Source: Cladobotryum mycophilum (lineage: Eukaryota > Ascomycota > Sordariomycetes > Hypocreales > Hypocreaceae). From it: 64,000 nt of DNA. Positions 11,098 to 24,879 of this stretch are shown here, in pieces (the first letter of the stretch is position 1; each line of letters starts with the position of its first letter). Below the pieces are notes generated by a model. The model had not been told where the DNA came from. It was given only the letters and a program-made list of their open reading frames with translations, and did no database searches. Where the stretch lies: contig JAVFKD010000004.1 in assembly GCA_036429605.1 (NCBI GenBank), forward strand, positions 3,534,001 to 3,598,000, in the 5' to 3' direction. Both the position numbers and the translations under genes were made by a program.

Positions 11098-11636
11098 ATG
11101 ACTGGCGGTGGTAAATCTGGTGGCAAGGCCTCTGGCTCCAAGAACGCCCAATCGTAAGTAGTTTACAGCTTCAACGCGTCGCGCGATGTGACGATTCAAT
11201 ATTACGTGTGGTGATGCTAATAACTGTATACAGTCGATCTTCCAAGGCTGGTCTCGCGTTTCCTGTTGGTCGTGTCCATCGTCTTCTTCGAAAAGGCAAC
11301 TACGCTCAGCGAGTTGGTGCCGGCGCGCCTGTTTACCTCGCCGCCGTTCTCGAGTATCTCGCCGCCGAAATTCTCGAGTTGGCTGGTAACGCTGCTCGTG
11401 ACAACAAGAAGACACGTATCATTCCTCGTCACCTTCAGCTCGCCATCCGAAACGATGAAGAATTGAACAAGCTCCTTGGTCACGTCACTATCGCCCAGGG
11501 TGGTGTTTTGCCCAACATTCACCAGAGTAAGTGCACTTCGTTATCATTTAGAATATTGAATACTAACTTGGAATTAGACCTTCTGCCAAAGAAGACGACT
11601 GGCAAGGCTGGCAAGACTGCGAGCCAGGAACTGTAA
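11098..11636 (+). CDS. H2A: Histone H2A (with C-terminal SQE motif)
   Basis: Exons 11098-11153, 11234-11526 and 11578-11636 give 135 residues. Introns are 80 and 51 nt with donors GTAAGT. Exon 1 codes MTGGGKSGGKASGSKNAQS. Exon 2 gives the histone fold: RSSKAGLAFPVGRVHRLLRK, VGAGAPVYLAAVLEYLAAEI, then RIIPRHLQLAIRNDEELNKL. Exon 3 gives LLPKKTTGKAGKTASQEL. The Ser132-Gln-Glu motif is the site phosphorylated by ATM/ATR-type kinases after DNA breaks; in fungi the major H2A carries it, doing the job of animal H2A.X. A TATA box is not obvious, but an E2F-like site lies upstream. An open frame on the opposite strand is only a shadow of this gene. Confidence 0.98.
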
Positions 11637-12067
11637 ACGCATTGACTGGTTTCTTCTTTCTCTTGCACTGGTTGTTTGGGTTGCTATGACATCGGGGTCA
11701 CGGGTCAGGGTTCACGGTTGCTTTTGTTGTCTTTCGCGCGTTAAGGCTGTACATTAATCCCACGGCTATGGTCATGAATAAGAATACCATTTTGAAGTTC
11801 ATTAGACAACAAAAAGATCATCGGCTGTAGACATCGCATCCCATTCGTTGGAGACACGTGTAGACGCATATCATGTGCTAGTTGGCATAGTCAGACATGA
11901 TACCAAGTGATTGGTTTGTTTGTTGGCATTTCCATATAGACCAATTGAACTTGAGGTGAAATATCTAGCACGTTGTATGTGGTGCGGCATAAAATTGGAG
12001 AACAACTATTTCAGAAACCAGCATTTATTTACAAAGCCATGTCTAATTCCTCATATTTAATGCCGGG
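11637..12067. other. Convergent intergenic region, H2A and complex I gene
   Basis: This 431 bp spacer holds the 3' ends of two convergent genes. Composition is normal, becoming AT-richer past about 11900. No further gene or RNA was recognised. Confidence 0.5.
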
Positions 12068-12599
12068 TTAAATGATGCGGGGGGCTATAAATATGTAAGC
12101 AATTGGTGGCAACGAGCTATATGTATAAATAGGCAACTCACGGTCCAGGATAGGCGAAGGCAAGTTACGTTCATACTTGGATCCTAATCTCACTCGTCAG
12201 TATCTGCTGAAATATCTGGCTAATTGGTTCGCTTACCCCCTGGAGCGCATGGAGGAATGTATGGGTCGGGATGCTTCCAGCTCTCAAGCAGTTTTTCGGT
12301 CTCAGCAAGGAGTGCCTTGACAAATTGAGAATTAGCAGGGCTTCGTTCATATATCGGACGAAGACGACAAACCCGTGTTTGGCGAGGATCAGAAACTTTC
12401 CGATTGGCCTCGAAGAGTGACCGAATGTAGAGTGCTTGGCCTCGCCAAAGATGACGATGGACGGCCCAATCCAACGCCAGTTTCAGAGACCGACGGTAGA
12501 GAGATCTATAGTATGAACCTCAGTAAGTGTGATAACGCGAGCTGTGGTGGGAATATCAAAAGGGCGCAATACTAACAGTGCAGCGCGTCGTGTAGACAT
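12068..12599 (-). CDS. NDUFB9: Mitochondrial complex I LYR subunit, NDUFB9 / B22 type
   Basis: Five exons on the minus strand: 12599-12577, 12505-12373, 12315-12237, 12183-12142, 12084-12068. All phases agree and give 97 residues. It starts MSTRRAALSLYRRSLKLAL, with the LYR motif at residues 10-12, then RHLWRGQALYIRSLFEANR, ESWKHPDPYIPP and APGGSKYERNLPSPIL. These blocks are those of fungal and animal NDUFB9, an accessory subunit of the membrane arm of NADH:ubiquinone oxidoreductase; LYR proteins bind the acyl-carrier protein. Introns are 71, 57, 53 and 57 nt. Intron 2 (12372-12316) is a multiple of three with no stop, so its retention would only add 19 residues. The last exon is 17 nt and codes the end (PRII, stop); it rests on a GTGAGT donor and is the least certain part. 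The ATG lies about 180 bp from the AT-rich block. Confidence 0.88.
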
Positions 12600-12881
12600 C
12601 TTGGGCAGAGGTTGATGGATGATTTGAAGATGGTGGGCGCAATGAGTCAAGAGCATAAGGCTGCGACACTATGCCAAAAGTAGAAGAAACTTGAGAGGTA
12701 AAGTATGCCCCACAAGACTGCAAGTATCCAAGATGCAAGGATACGATGACAACGAAACTGACCAAGATAATACAGATTTACACTAAACATAAAATTTTAA
12801 AATGCGTAAAAGAAAAACAGGCTAAGCCTAATTTAACTAGGAATGAAGCATATTAAACGAAAAACTAACATACATATAATA

Positions 12882-13010
12882 GAGCCCGCTTAAGGGACCA
12901 GTCTGCATAGTTTGTTTAACTACATTAGTTAATTATTTCGCTTAAGGGATAAGTCTCTGTGGCTAGTTTAATTGTATTATTTAATTGCAATATATATAGT
13001 TTTAGTTTTG
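12882..13010 (+). repeat. Two adjacent 5' ends of repeat family A at the block edge
   Basis: The sequence GCTTAAGGGA, followed by CAGTCT or AAGTCT, occurs at about 12885 and again at about 12942. Each is followed by a GTTTAA(C/T)TNNATTA segment. This is the left terminus of the 1 kb family A (see 56325-57341). The copy beyond is too degraded to follow. Confidence 0.6.
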
Positions 13011-14571
13011 TCTTATTAAATAACTTAATTAAATTAACTATATTAGAATTTATATTGTATATATTTTAAGAAAATATCTATTATATAACTACATAATAAA
13101 CACATAAACACAAACAAATAATTATATATAATAATATATTAGTTACTAAAGAAAAGGTTTAAATTATTTAATTATAGTTTTATTTAAAGCTATTTAATTA
13201 TTTATAATTTGTTTTAAAGTATAAAAAGGATTATATAATTAAAATGTTATAGTTTTTAATTTTATATTTATTTAAAAACTTATTATTTAAAAAGTTTAAA
13301 ATAATAAATAATATATAATAAATAATAAAAGATTAAAGGGTTTTTTTTTAAAGAAAATTAAAAATTTATAAGTATTTAAAATAATAAGATTATTTATAAA
13401 CAAATAAATATTTTACTAGTTATATAGTATTATAATTACGTATAAGCATAACTTATACATATAGTTATATATATATATAATAATTCTATAAGAATATATA
13501 ATTAATAATTCTATTATTATAGTAGCTTAATAACTAATAAAAATATTTAAACATTTATATAATAAATAAGCCCCCTTAAAGGATAAGTCTTTATGGCTTA
13601 TTTAATAATATTAATTAATGATAATGTTTAGATTTTGTTTTATTTTATTAAAATCTAAATCCAATGAATATAATTAAATATTAACTAGATAATTATAATT
13701 CTTTTTAAATTATTTAAAATGTTTATTCATATTTTTACTTTTATAATTTAATTCTATTAAAATAATCTTATATACTTAATTCTTTCAATATAATAGCTAA
13801 ACATTAGAATGGTTTTGCTTTATTCAACTAGAATAAGGCTAAGGCAAATAAGTGTTACTTACGCGTAGTAATAGTAGTTGTAATAATAAGATAAATAATA
13901 ATAAGAAATAGACTAAGGTAATTAATAAATTAAACTATTAAGAATAAATTATTATATTATATTTTAAATTTATAGTTTATAGTAATTTGTTTCTAGAAGT
14001 ACGTAGAAAGAAATCTAAAAGCGTATAATAAGTAATACATAATAAGAATTATAAAAATATATAATAAATAATAATAAAAGTTTAAAAAAAGAATTTGATT
14101 AGTATAAGAAATACATAATTATAATGTAAAGTATTACTAATTAGGCTATAATTAGCGTTAATTACATTATTAACATTAAAGTTCAAGTACTTAATCTAAT
14201 TAAACCTAAACCTATTTATACTTTATATATAATCTAGTTACTATAATACTAAATAAATTTAAAAAAAAAGTTTATTGTTTATAAGTACTTCAAGCCTTAA
14301 GATTACTTATACTTTATGAATAAACAGACTCTTTTTTATATACTTAATATTATAGTTATTTATAATAGTAAATTATATATATAACAATCCTATAAAAACA
14401 TATAATTAATAACTACAACTATTGTTTAGAGTTGTAAATACTAATTAAAAAGTGTCTTATTTGTATTATTTTAGTAGCTAAGTAAATAATTAAAACAGTT
14501 AATTACCTTATATTGAATTATTAAGTATACTTAGACAAAGTAGTAAAATAACGTAAATAAAAGAGTTAAAT

Positions 14572-15058
14572 TATGACGACCTGACCTTGCACTTGTATTA
14601 TCCATAGAACTAGACTTACTTTTAATAATACCTGTATAAGTTATTAATTAAAATATAATTATAGTGAAACCCTAAATAATATAGCTAATTATAATTAAGT
14701 TGAATATAATTAATTTAAGTATACTTAATAACTTAAATAAAACTAATTTAAATATATATAATAACTTAAGTAAAATTAATTTAATTTATTATAATTATTA
14801 ATTTGTTAGGTTATTTTTATTAAAATAAAATCTTATATTTATTTAAATTATAATAAACTTAAATATTATATATATTAGTTTATATTTTTTTATATTTACT
14901 TAGTTATTAATATAATTATTTATTATTAGTAATTTAATACCTGAAATATAATATGTTAAACCTATTGCATAGCCTTACTTTAATTTACTGCTAATATTAA
15001 CCACGATCTAGGTTATCCTTGTTAGGAAACGCCTGGAATATTATATAAGTACAAAATC
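14572..15058 (+). repeat. Dispersed repeat D, copy 1
   Basis: It is alignable over most of its length with 62692-63153. It starts near GACCTGACC and ends with AACCACGATCTAGGTTATCC and AACGCCTGGAATATTATA. It interrupts a minus-strand family A copy. This copy is far more AT-mutated than the second one, except for its right 120 bp. Confidence 0.65.
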
Positions 15059-15426
15059 TATTAAAATTAAACATAAAACTAAATAATTTTTATATAAAAA
15101 GAAATTAAGTTTTAAATAACTAAAAGTAATAATATGTATATAATTGTTTAATTAATATTTTATTAAAATTTATAAGGTTTATTTTTTAATAAGATAAGAT
15201 TAAACCTATTGATTATAATTTAAATTAAATTAGAGAGTTTTAAGTAAAGTATTGCTAATCGGGCCGTAACTAGTTTTAATTAAAGTAACATTACGGCTAG
15301 CGGTTTAGCTCCTGTTTTTAGGCTTTTCTTATAATAGGGTCTATAGTTAATTATAATATTTATAGTATATTTAATTACTATACGCTAATTAAATATTTAT
15401 AATGATTATAATGATTATAATTATAT

Positions 15427-16340
15427 ATATAGTTTTTAATTTTATAATTAAACAATAAACATAGTATCTAGTGCTTATGTTTTTAGTATATTTATTATTA
15501 GATTATTTAATAAAATGTAATAATAATAATAATAAAAATAAACCTGCTTTAAGTATACACTAGTTATAAAATAAAATTAATACTTTAAGCTATTAGCTAA
15601 TGCTAGATCTTAGTATATTTTTAAACTATTATATTAAAAGTTTTAATTATATTATTAAAATTAAAATTTAAATAATTAATCTAATTAAACTTAAACCTAT
15701 TTATACTTTTTATATAATATATTTATTGTAATAATAAAGAATAAACTAAAAATAAAAGTTTTTAAAAAATTAAATCTTCTATAAATACTTAAGACCTTAA
15801 GATTATTTATAAATAAATAAATTCTTTTTTATATATTTAATATTATAATTACCTATAATAATAAATTATATATAAAAATATATAATTAAAAACTATAATT
15901 CTTATTATCTTAATAACTAAATAAATAACTAAAGTATATAACTAACTTAAATTAAATTACTAATTATATAATAAGATAACTTAAGTAAAAGAGTTAACTA
16001 TAAATGTTATTAAAGCTAAAAATAAAAATAAATAAAAAATAATAAAAAATAACTAGAATTAAAAAAAATTATTTATTTAAATAATTTAAATTAGATTATA
16101 AAAAACAAATTTAAAAAAACTTAAGTTTAATTATAACGTTTAAAAAAAAACCAAATAATTTAAATAAAATAAAATAAAAATAATTAAATTTTAAATAATT
16201 AAAGGTAATAATGTATATAATTATTTAATTAATACTTTAATTATATAATTAAATAAGAAGTATTTTATTAAACTATATAATATATAGATTTTAATAAGAT
16301 AAAACTAAATCTATTTATTATAATTAATTATAGTATAAAT
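15427..16340 (-). repeat. Repeat family A copy (minus orientation)
   Basis: It begins with the family terminus TAGTTTTTAATTTTATAATT, followed by the GTATCTAGTGCTTATG word, the (TAA)n segment and ACTAGTTATAAAATAA. It ends near the AATAAGATAAAACTAAA segment without the CCCTTAAGGG terminus. Confidence 0.65.
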
Positions 16341-17566
16341 AGTTTATTTAAATAGCTAATTAATTAAAATAACTAATTAATTAAAATAATTATTATATAA
16401 TTGTAGTAGTTATAATTCCTATTATAAGGCATTTAATTAGTTTTTAGTGATTAAACGCGCTGTAAATATATTAGTTAAATGTGAGCTCTGCTAAAACTAG
16501 GGTTTAAGAGCTTAATCTATTATACTAGGCTAAAAAAAAGAAAAGAAATTATAAAATATAGGTCGAATAGTAATACTCTTTAATTATTAACGTAGCTAGT
16601 AAAATATTATAGTTATTCACTCTATATATAATTGTATGTAGAATTATTATATGTATACAATTGTATATATAAATAAGTATACTACTAAGTATTATAATAA
16701 AAAAAGTATAATAATAAAAAAGAACATAGTACTCTAAAAGTGTTGACTAGCCTAGGGTAATACTATTAAAGCTATAGCTATAGACATAGTATTATATAAG
16801 ATTTAAATAATTAATCTAATTAAACTTAAATCTATTTATACTTTTTATATAATATATTTACTATAGTAATAAATAAACTAAAAAAATCTTTTTTTTAAAA
16901 AGCCAATTCTTTTATAAGGATTTAAAACCCTAAGGTTATTTATATCTTATAAATAAATAAATTCCTTTTATTAATTATAGTTAATATTATAGTTACTTAT
17001 GTATATTATTATATTATAATCTTATAAATTATATTTTACAATTAATAAGTATAATATTTTAATAATTACATAAATAATTAAAATGCTTAACTATTTTAAA
17101 TTTAATTATTAATTAAACTTAAATAAAATAATAAAGTAATTTAAAAAAATCTAAATCTAAGCTTTATAATAACTAAACAAAAAAGCAGAAAAAGAATTAC
17201 TAAAATAAAAAATAAAATTTTTCCTATTAATTAATTCAATTACATAATAAATATAAATAAATAGAAATAGAAATAAAAAAGGTTAAGTATATAATTATAA
17301 TATTTAAAAGAAATCTAATTATATAAATAACTAAAAAGAAAATTAGATTTTAAATAATTTAAAATCAAAATATATATAATTATTTAATTAATAGTTTAAT
17401 TATTTAATTAAATAATAAATATACTATTAAAATATATAAAATCTAGATTTTAAGAAGATAAAACTAAATCTATTTACTATAATAAATTAATATAAGTAAC
17501 TAAGTCATAAAGACTTATTCCCGAAGGGGTAAATAATTAATATAATATAGATTAACTATTAAAAAT

Positions 17567-17992
17567 GAGTATTGCTATTCGGGCTATAATATATTACTAT
17601 TCGGGCTGTATTTTCTAAAATCTTTTTAATTTTGGCCTAGTATAATGTATTAGGCTTTTGACCTTTAGTTATAATAGGGCTTATATTTAACTATAATAAT
17701 ATTAATATAATTAATTAGTTTAATTAGGTATTTATATTAAGTATTTATATTATTTATTTTAATTAGTTATTATAATTAGTTAATATAATGAGATATTGTA
17801 ATTAAGTATTTTACTTAATTATTACTATTATAGTATATTTAATTGGTTTATAGTAATTAAATGTATTATAATTATAGTATTTAAATATAAATCTTATTAT
17901 AATTATAGCCTTAGTATAAGAGCTAAAGTAATAGTTATAGTGTTAGACTAACTTAAGGTAATTATGGCCCGAATAGTAATATATTAGTTTCC
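17567..17992 (+). mobile_element. Inverted-repeat element (same family as 32177-32678), RIP-degraded
   Basis: The left end reads GAGTATTGCTATTCGGGCTA. The right end reads GCCCGAATAGTAATA, its inverted complement. A nested second copy of the left end lies about 28 bp in. The interior holds AT-rich remnants of the TTAATTAGNNNNA minisatellite seen intact at 32356-32498. Confidence 0.65.
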
Positions 17993-18124
17993 TTATATTA
18001 AAGTATACCTAGTTTTATTATAGTATAATTAGCAAAATAATAGTTTATTTATTTATAAAATATATAGAATATTAAAACCTTAAGTATATATAGGGATTTA
18101 ACGTTTTAAAAACTATTGTAATAG

Positions 18125-18560
18125 TAAAAGAAAACACAATAACAAAAAAGAACATAGTAGCCTAAAAGCTTCCGCCGGCCCAGGGTAACCCTATTAAAGC
18201 CGTAGCCGTAAACAAAGCATTTCTTTAATGTCCGGATAATTAATATGACTTAGATTAATTGTTAGTGGTTGGCTTAATCTATAGGTAAAGGATAATAATA
18301 GATATATATTTAATTGTTTTCTTTGAATAAAGGAAACAATAGAAACTAGCGTATAAACGCTATAATTTAGGAATATGAATAAGATTGATTAAGTTAAACG
18401 AACAAAGGTAAAGAATTAATGGTTAGTGCTATTATACAAAGAAAGAAATGATTTCCTTTTATCCTTTAAGCCGTCCCGGTACTTATTTTTCTAGTATCTT
18501 AAATAAAAGATAAGCTTTCGTACACTAAAGTATACCTAGCTCTATTATATTATATTATTA
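18125..18560 (+). repeat. Dispersed repeat C, copy 1 (little degraded)
   Basis: It is collinear with 28352-28790: GCCTAAAAGCTTCCGCCGGC, CCAGGGTAACCCTATTAAAG, then TTTTTCTAGTATCTTAAATA and AAAGATAAGCTT near the right end. A third fragment lies at about 16690-16800. The first 120 bp keep normal GC content. The class is unknown; no terminal repeats were recognised. Confidence 0.65.
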
Positions 18561-21500
18561 GAATATATATAATCTTTTGTTTAATTAGGTAAATAACTTA
18601 TATTTTACTTTTTATAGTATAATTAAAACTTTTAATATTATAATTTATTTTGTTTTAAATTAAGACAACATGTATATGTTATTATAATTTAATAAACTTA
18701 TCTTTATATTATAATAAAACCTTGTTAAAGTATAATAATATGTTATAACATTATTAAACAAGTAAAATTATAAAATATAAATATTATATTATATATTTAA
18801 GCACTATTTGGGTTAGTGTTATAAAAAAACCTAATTTAATTGTACTTAATATAGTAATCTTAGAGCCTTTTAAAGACTTCGTTTTAAATATTTATATAGA
18901 TTTACTCTAAGCTGTTTATATCTAATTAAAGTACCTGCACTTTAGTTCTTTTACTATTATTACTATATTACTTTAATATTTAAAACCCTTATTAAAAAAG
19001 TTTCTAATATTTAAAAGAGTATTAAGTAAAAATAGATTAAAAAAAGTAATGGGTTTTATATTAATAATAAAATAATATAACATATAAGAAACTTAAAATT
19101 TAAACAATTAATTTAATTAAACCTAAACTTATTTATAATTGTTATATAAGGTATTACTGTTTGAGCTATAAGTAGCCTACTTTAGCTAGGTCTTTATATA
19201 AAGATTTTCCTTATATAAAACATATAAGATATAATTCTAATATTGCCTTTAAGAGATAACTCTTTATAATTTATTTAATTATATTAGTTAATTATAATAA
19301 ATAGATTTAGATTTATTTTATTAAGATTTAAATCTTATATACCTTAATAAATACCTTTTATTTAATTATATATAATTTTTGATTTTATAATAAAATAGGG
19401 AATGTAATATCTAATCTTTATATTTTTAAGATATTTATAATTAAATTATTTAATAAAATATAATAATAATAATAATAAACAATAAATTCAAAAATGAATG
19501 CTGTCTTATAAAAAGCTAACTTTTTTTATAAATACTTTACGATTTAAGCTTATTTATAAATAAATAGATTCCTTTTTATTAATTATACTTAATATTACAG
19601 TTACTTATACATATAATTGTATATATATAATAACCCTATAAATTATAATATACAACCAATAGCTATAATGTTTTAATAATCAAATAGATAATAAAAGTAT
19701 TTAATTTATGTAAATTAAGTTATTAATTATACTTATAAAAACCATATATAATAGAATAGATTAAATAAAAAGCTAAATATAAGTACTATTAGAGCTAAAG
19801 AAAATTTAATTATTTAAATTATTTAATTGTATTATAAATAAAATAAAAAGTTTAATTATGAGATTTAAAATATAATTAAATAATTTGAAAACTAGTAATT
19901 ATAGTTTAAATAATTAAAATAATAATATACATATAATTATTTTTTATTATTTTTATTTTTATAAATCTTTATTTAAACTATTTAATTCCCTCTTAAAAAA
20001 CAACTCTTTATAACTTATTTAATTATATTAGTTAATTATAATAAATAGCTTTAACCTTATCTTATTAGAATCTAAATCTTATATATTCTAATAAAATATT
20101 TATTATTTAATTATATAGTTAAAACATTAAGTATATAATTATATAGATTATTATTATATATATATAACTATATATATGATTTACTATTATAAATAACTAT
20201 AATATTGAGTATAATTAGTAGAAAGAAAATCTATTTATTTATAAAATATAAATAATCTTAAGGTTTTAAGTACTTATAAAAGATTTAGTTTTTTAAAAAC
20301 TTTTATTTTTTTAATTCTAATTTTAATAAAATTATTTTATTATATATAGCTTTTTTTAAAAAAAATAATAATTAATAACTTAATTTAAGTTAACTAAATA
20401 TTTTTATTATTTGCTTAATTACTAAAATAGTACAGTAATTAATTGTATATTTTTGTAAGGTTATTGTATATATACGACTGTATATATAATTTACTATTAT
20501 AGACAACTGTGATATTGAGTGTAATTAGTAGGAAGGAATCTATTCATTTGCAAGGAAGGTTTGGGAGGCACGCTAAGGTCTAGAATCAGGCAGCAGCTAA
20601 TAGTATTAACCTTATTTTATAGCCAGTATATTCTAAAGGCAGAATTATTTTTATTTTTATTATTATATTTTATTAAATAATTTAATAATAAATATACTAA
20701 AACACAAGAACTAGATATTATATTTATTATTTAATTATAAAAATTAAAATAATATATAATTAAAAAGTTAATTAAATAATTATATATATTATTACTTTTA
20801 ACTATTTAAAACTTAATTAAAAAGATTTTATGCTATTTAAGTTTTTTTTTAAATCTTATAATTAAACTTAATTTTATTATTATTATTTAATTATATAATT
20901 ATAGTATTAGCTAAGTGATTATATATATTATAGCTTTTGATTATCTAGAACCTAGCTACCTTCCTTTTCTAGTTAGATACTTTAGTTACGTATTTGATTG
21001 TTAAGATGGTGAGGATGAACCATTTCTTAATTGGTATTTGTGACTCTTAATAATAGTTATGGTTATTGATTGTGTGTTTTGTGGTATTATGGTGTGTATG
21101 TGATTATGTGTGTGATTAATTTATTGTTATAGGTAACTGTGATGTTAAGTGTGATTAGTGGGAAGGAATTTATTTATTTAAAAGGTATAAGTAATCTTAA
21201 GGCTTTAAGTACTTATAAAAGATCTGGTTTTTTAAAAACTGTTATTTTTTAGTTTATTTATTATTATAGTAAATATATTGTATAAAATATATAAATAAGT
21301 ATGAATTTAATTAAGTTAATTAGATAAATGTTAATTTTAATAATATCATTAAAACTTTTAATATATTAATATACTAAAGTCTAGAGTTAATTAATTGTTT
21401 ATAATATTAATTTTATTTTATAACTAGTGTATTCTTAAAATAGGATTATTTATTATTATTATTATATTTTATTAAATAATTTAATAATAAATCTATTTAA

Positions 21501-22789
21501 AACATAAATACTAAATATAATATTTAGTATTTAATTATATAATAAAAGGATTAACTAAACAATTATATATGTTATTATTTTTATTTTTATAAGTTTTTAT
21601 TTACACTACTGAATTTCTTCTAAACCTTATAATTAAACCTAAAACCTTTTTCTTATTTTATTTCTTATTTATAATATAAGTTCAATTACTTAAATAAATA
21701 ATTTCTTTTTAATTTTAATTCTCTTTATTGTTTTTTATTTAACCTTATTTTTAAATTTTAAGAACATTTATATTTAGTTCTTTTATTTAAGTTATTGTAT
21801 TATTAATTTTTAAATATAATTCATAACTTCATTTGAATTAATTAAATATTTGAATTATTTATTTAGCTATTAAAATAATAACAGTTATAATTATTAATTA
21901 GATATTATAATTTATAACATTATTAAATACATATATAAGTATGTATAAAACTAAGTGATTATAATATTAAACATATGAGAAATACTTCATTTATTTATAA
22001 AATATAAATACATTTAGGTTTCCCTTTTAGAGGACAGGTCTTTATAATTCGTTTAATTATATTAATTAATTATAATATATAGGTTTAATCTTATGTTATT
22101 AAAATCTAGATTTTATATATTCTAATAAAATACTTATTATTTAATAATATAATTATGGTATTAATTAAATGATTATATATATTGTTACTTTTAGCTGTAT
22201 AAAATCTAATTCATTTTATTATTATTTTGTTTAAACTATCCAATCCTTTTAAACTTTATAATTAAACTTAGGCTTTTTTTCTTATCATATTCGTTATTTA
22301 GTTAATTACTAAAATAATAACAGTTATAGTTATTAATTGTGTGTGTTTGTATACGATTTATTATTATAGACAACTATAATACCAAGTATATAAGAAGTAG
22401 TTTATTTATTTATAAGGTATAAGCAATTTTAAGGCTTTAAATACTTATGGAAAATCCGGCTTTCTAAAAACCTTCATTTCTTAGTGTATTATTTATTATT
22501 ATAATAAACATATTAAATAAAAAATATAAATAGATTTAACTTTAGTTAAATTAATTACTTAAAGTTTAATTTTAATAATATAATTAAAGCTTTTAATATA
22601 ATAGTTTAAAAGTTATACTAAGGTTTAAAACTTATTAATAGTTTATGATATTAATTTTATTTTATAATTAGTATAGTCTTAAGGTAAGACTATTTTAATT
22701 ATTAGTATTATTATATTTTATTAAATAAGTTAATAATAAATATACTAAAAGTATAAAAACTAAATATAGTCGTCACCGTTTAGCTATAA

Positions 22790-23690
22790 AATTAAACAGT
22801 ATATAGAAATAATAATACGAATAATATTACCCTAAGGATACACTAGCAATAAATAAAATTAATACTATAAGCTACTAGTTAAGTCTAGACCTTAATATAC
22901 CTTATTATACTAAAAGTTTTAATGATATTATTAAAATTAAAGTTTAAATAATTAATACAATTAAACCTTAACCTATTTATACTTTTTATATAATATATTT
23001 ACTATAGTAATAAATAAACTAAAACAGTCAAGGTTTTTAAAAAACCAGATTTTTTACAAATACTTAAGGCCTTGAGATTACTTATAAGTAAATAGATTCC
23101 TTCCCACTAATCACACTTAACATTACAGTTACGTGAAACAGTGAATCACTCGTACACACAGTCCTGTACACACAATGATCCCATAAAACACACAATTAAC
23201 AACCACGACTATTATTCTCAGCAACTAAGTAAATAACTAAAGCACCTAACTAACTCAAATCTAGTTACTGACTAAACCTGGAAAAGGTAGTAAGATAACT
23301 TAAAAAGAGAATCCAAATCTAAGCTCTACAGTAACTAAACTAAAAACCAAATAGAAAATTATTAAAATAAAAAGAAACTAAAAATAAGTTAATTAATTAG
23401 CTTAAGTAATAAATATAGCTAAAAGGAATATAAGTAAAGAAAATTAGGTATATAATTATAATATTTAAAAAGAATTTAATTATATAAGCAAAAGATTTTT
23501 TTAAATAATTAAAAATAATAATATATATAATTATTTAATTAATACTTTAATTATATAATTAAATAATGGATATTTTATTAGAATTTATAATATCTAGATC
23601 TTAATAAGATAAGACTAAACCTATCTATTACAATTAACTAATACAATTAAACAAATAAGAAAGACTCATCCCCTAAGAGAGATTATTATT
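22790..23690 (-). repeat. Repeat family A copy (minus), part little degraded
   Basis: It runs from CCGTTTAGCTATAAAATTAA to the terminus GACTCATCCCCTAAGAGAGA. The central 250 bp (about 23095-23345) keeps many CA dinucleotides (CACACA, TCACTCG, CCATAAAACACAC), so it shows the ancestral sequence better than most copies. Confidence 0.75.
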
Positions 23691-24665
23691 ATATATTATT
23701 AAATAATTTAATAATAAATAATAAATTGAATTAAAAGATAACTGTTTTTAAAAGGCTATATCTTTTATAAATACTTAAAGCCTAAAGATCGCTTATACCT
23801 TATAATTAAATAAGATTTTATATTTTATAAGTTATTTTGATAAGTATTTATTTCGTATCTAAAGTTATAGTTTTATATAATATAATACTAAAAAAGTGAT
23901 TTTGTCTAATACAAATGATTTGTTTATAATATAATGAATAATTTAACTGTAATATTAATTACGAAAATATAATAGAAGTCATAAAAGTAATAAAAATAAC
24001 TCTATCTTAGAATATATTAATTATAAAATAAAATTAAAACTATAAACTATTAACTAACTCTAGACTTTAATATATTTTTTAAATCTTTAATAATTAAACT
24101 ATTAAGTTATTATATGAAAGGTTTTAATTATATTATTAAAATTAAAGAACAAACTCTAAAATTAGAGTAACTAATTAATTAATAAATAAATATAGTTAAA
24201 ATAAATCAAATATAAGAAAATTAAATATATAATTATAATATTTAAAAAAGAATTAATAGGATAAACAAGAATAAAAAAAATAAAACCAATTAAATGTTAA
24301 ATAATTAAAAGTAATAATAATAATATATATATATATATATATAATTATTTAATTGATACTTTAATTATATAATGTAATAAGTTATAAAGACTCATTTGTG
24401 AAGAAGGATATAAGATAATATATTAGGTTTTATTTAGTATATTTAAATATTATAGAATACTGAAATTGAAAAAAATAGTATTATAAAACCTATATCTTAA
24501 ATGATATTATTAATTAATTTGTTTATAATCTTACTAGTAATATTAATAAAACTTTTATGTTATAGAACTATTTTATTATAAATCTTAGTATTAAGAGAAT
24601 AAATATAAGGCTATTATTATATATTTAGAAAAGGAAATTAAAATCTTTTTACATATAACTTTTTT

Positions 24666-24667
<2 letters not shown>

Positions 24668-24712
<45 letters not shown>
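24668..24712. repeat. (TAA)15 microsatellite
   Basis: Fifteen uninterrupted TAA units, inside the (TAA)n segment common to family A copies (minus orientation here). Confidence 0.95.
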
Positions 24713-24713
<1 letters not shown>

Positions 24714-24879
24714 CCTATCTTAAGGATACACTAGTTATAAAATAAGAGTAATATTATAAGCCACTGGCTAACTCTAGACCTTAATATATTATTATATTAA
24801 ACATTTTAATTATATTCTTAAAATTAAAGTTTAAATAATTAATTTAATTAAACTTAAATTTAGTTATGTTATTTATGTG

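Noticed and set aside
11217..11522. 101-codon open frame antisense to H2A
   Set aside because: It is a shadow of the highly biased H2A exon 2.
12556..12765. Minus-strand 69-codon frame at the start of the complex I gene
   Set aside because: It overlaps the real first exon in another frame and extends into the promoter.
24668..24712. CRISPR-like array
   Set aside because: It is a simple TAA microsatellite. No repeat-spacer pattern exists anywhere in the window.
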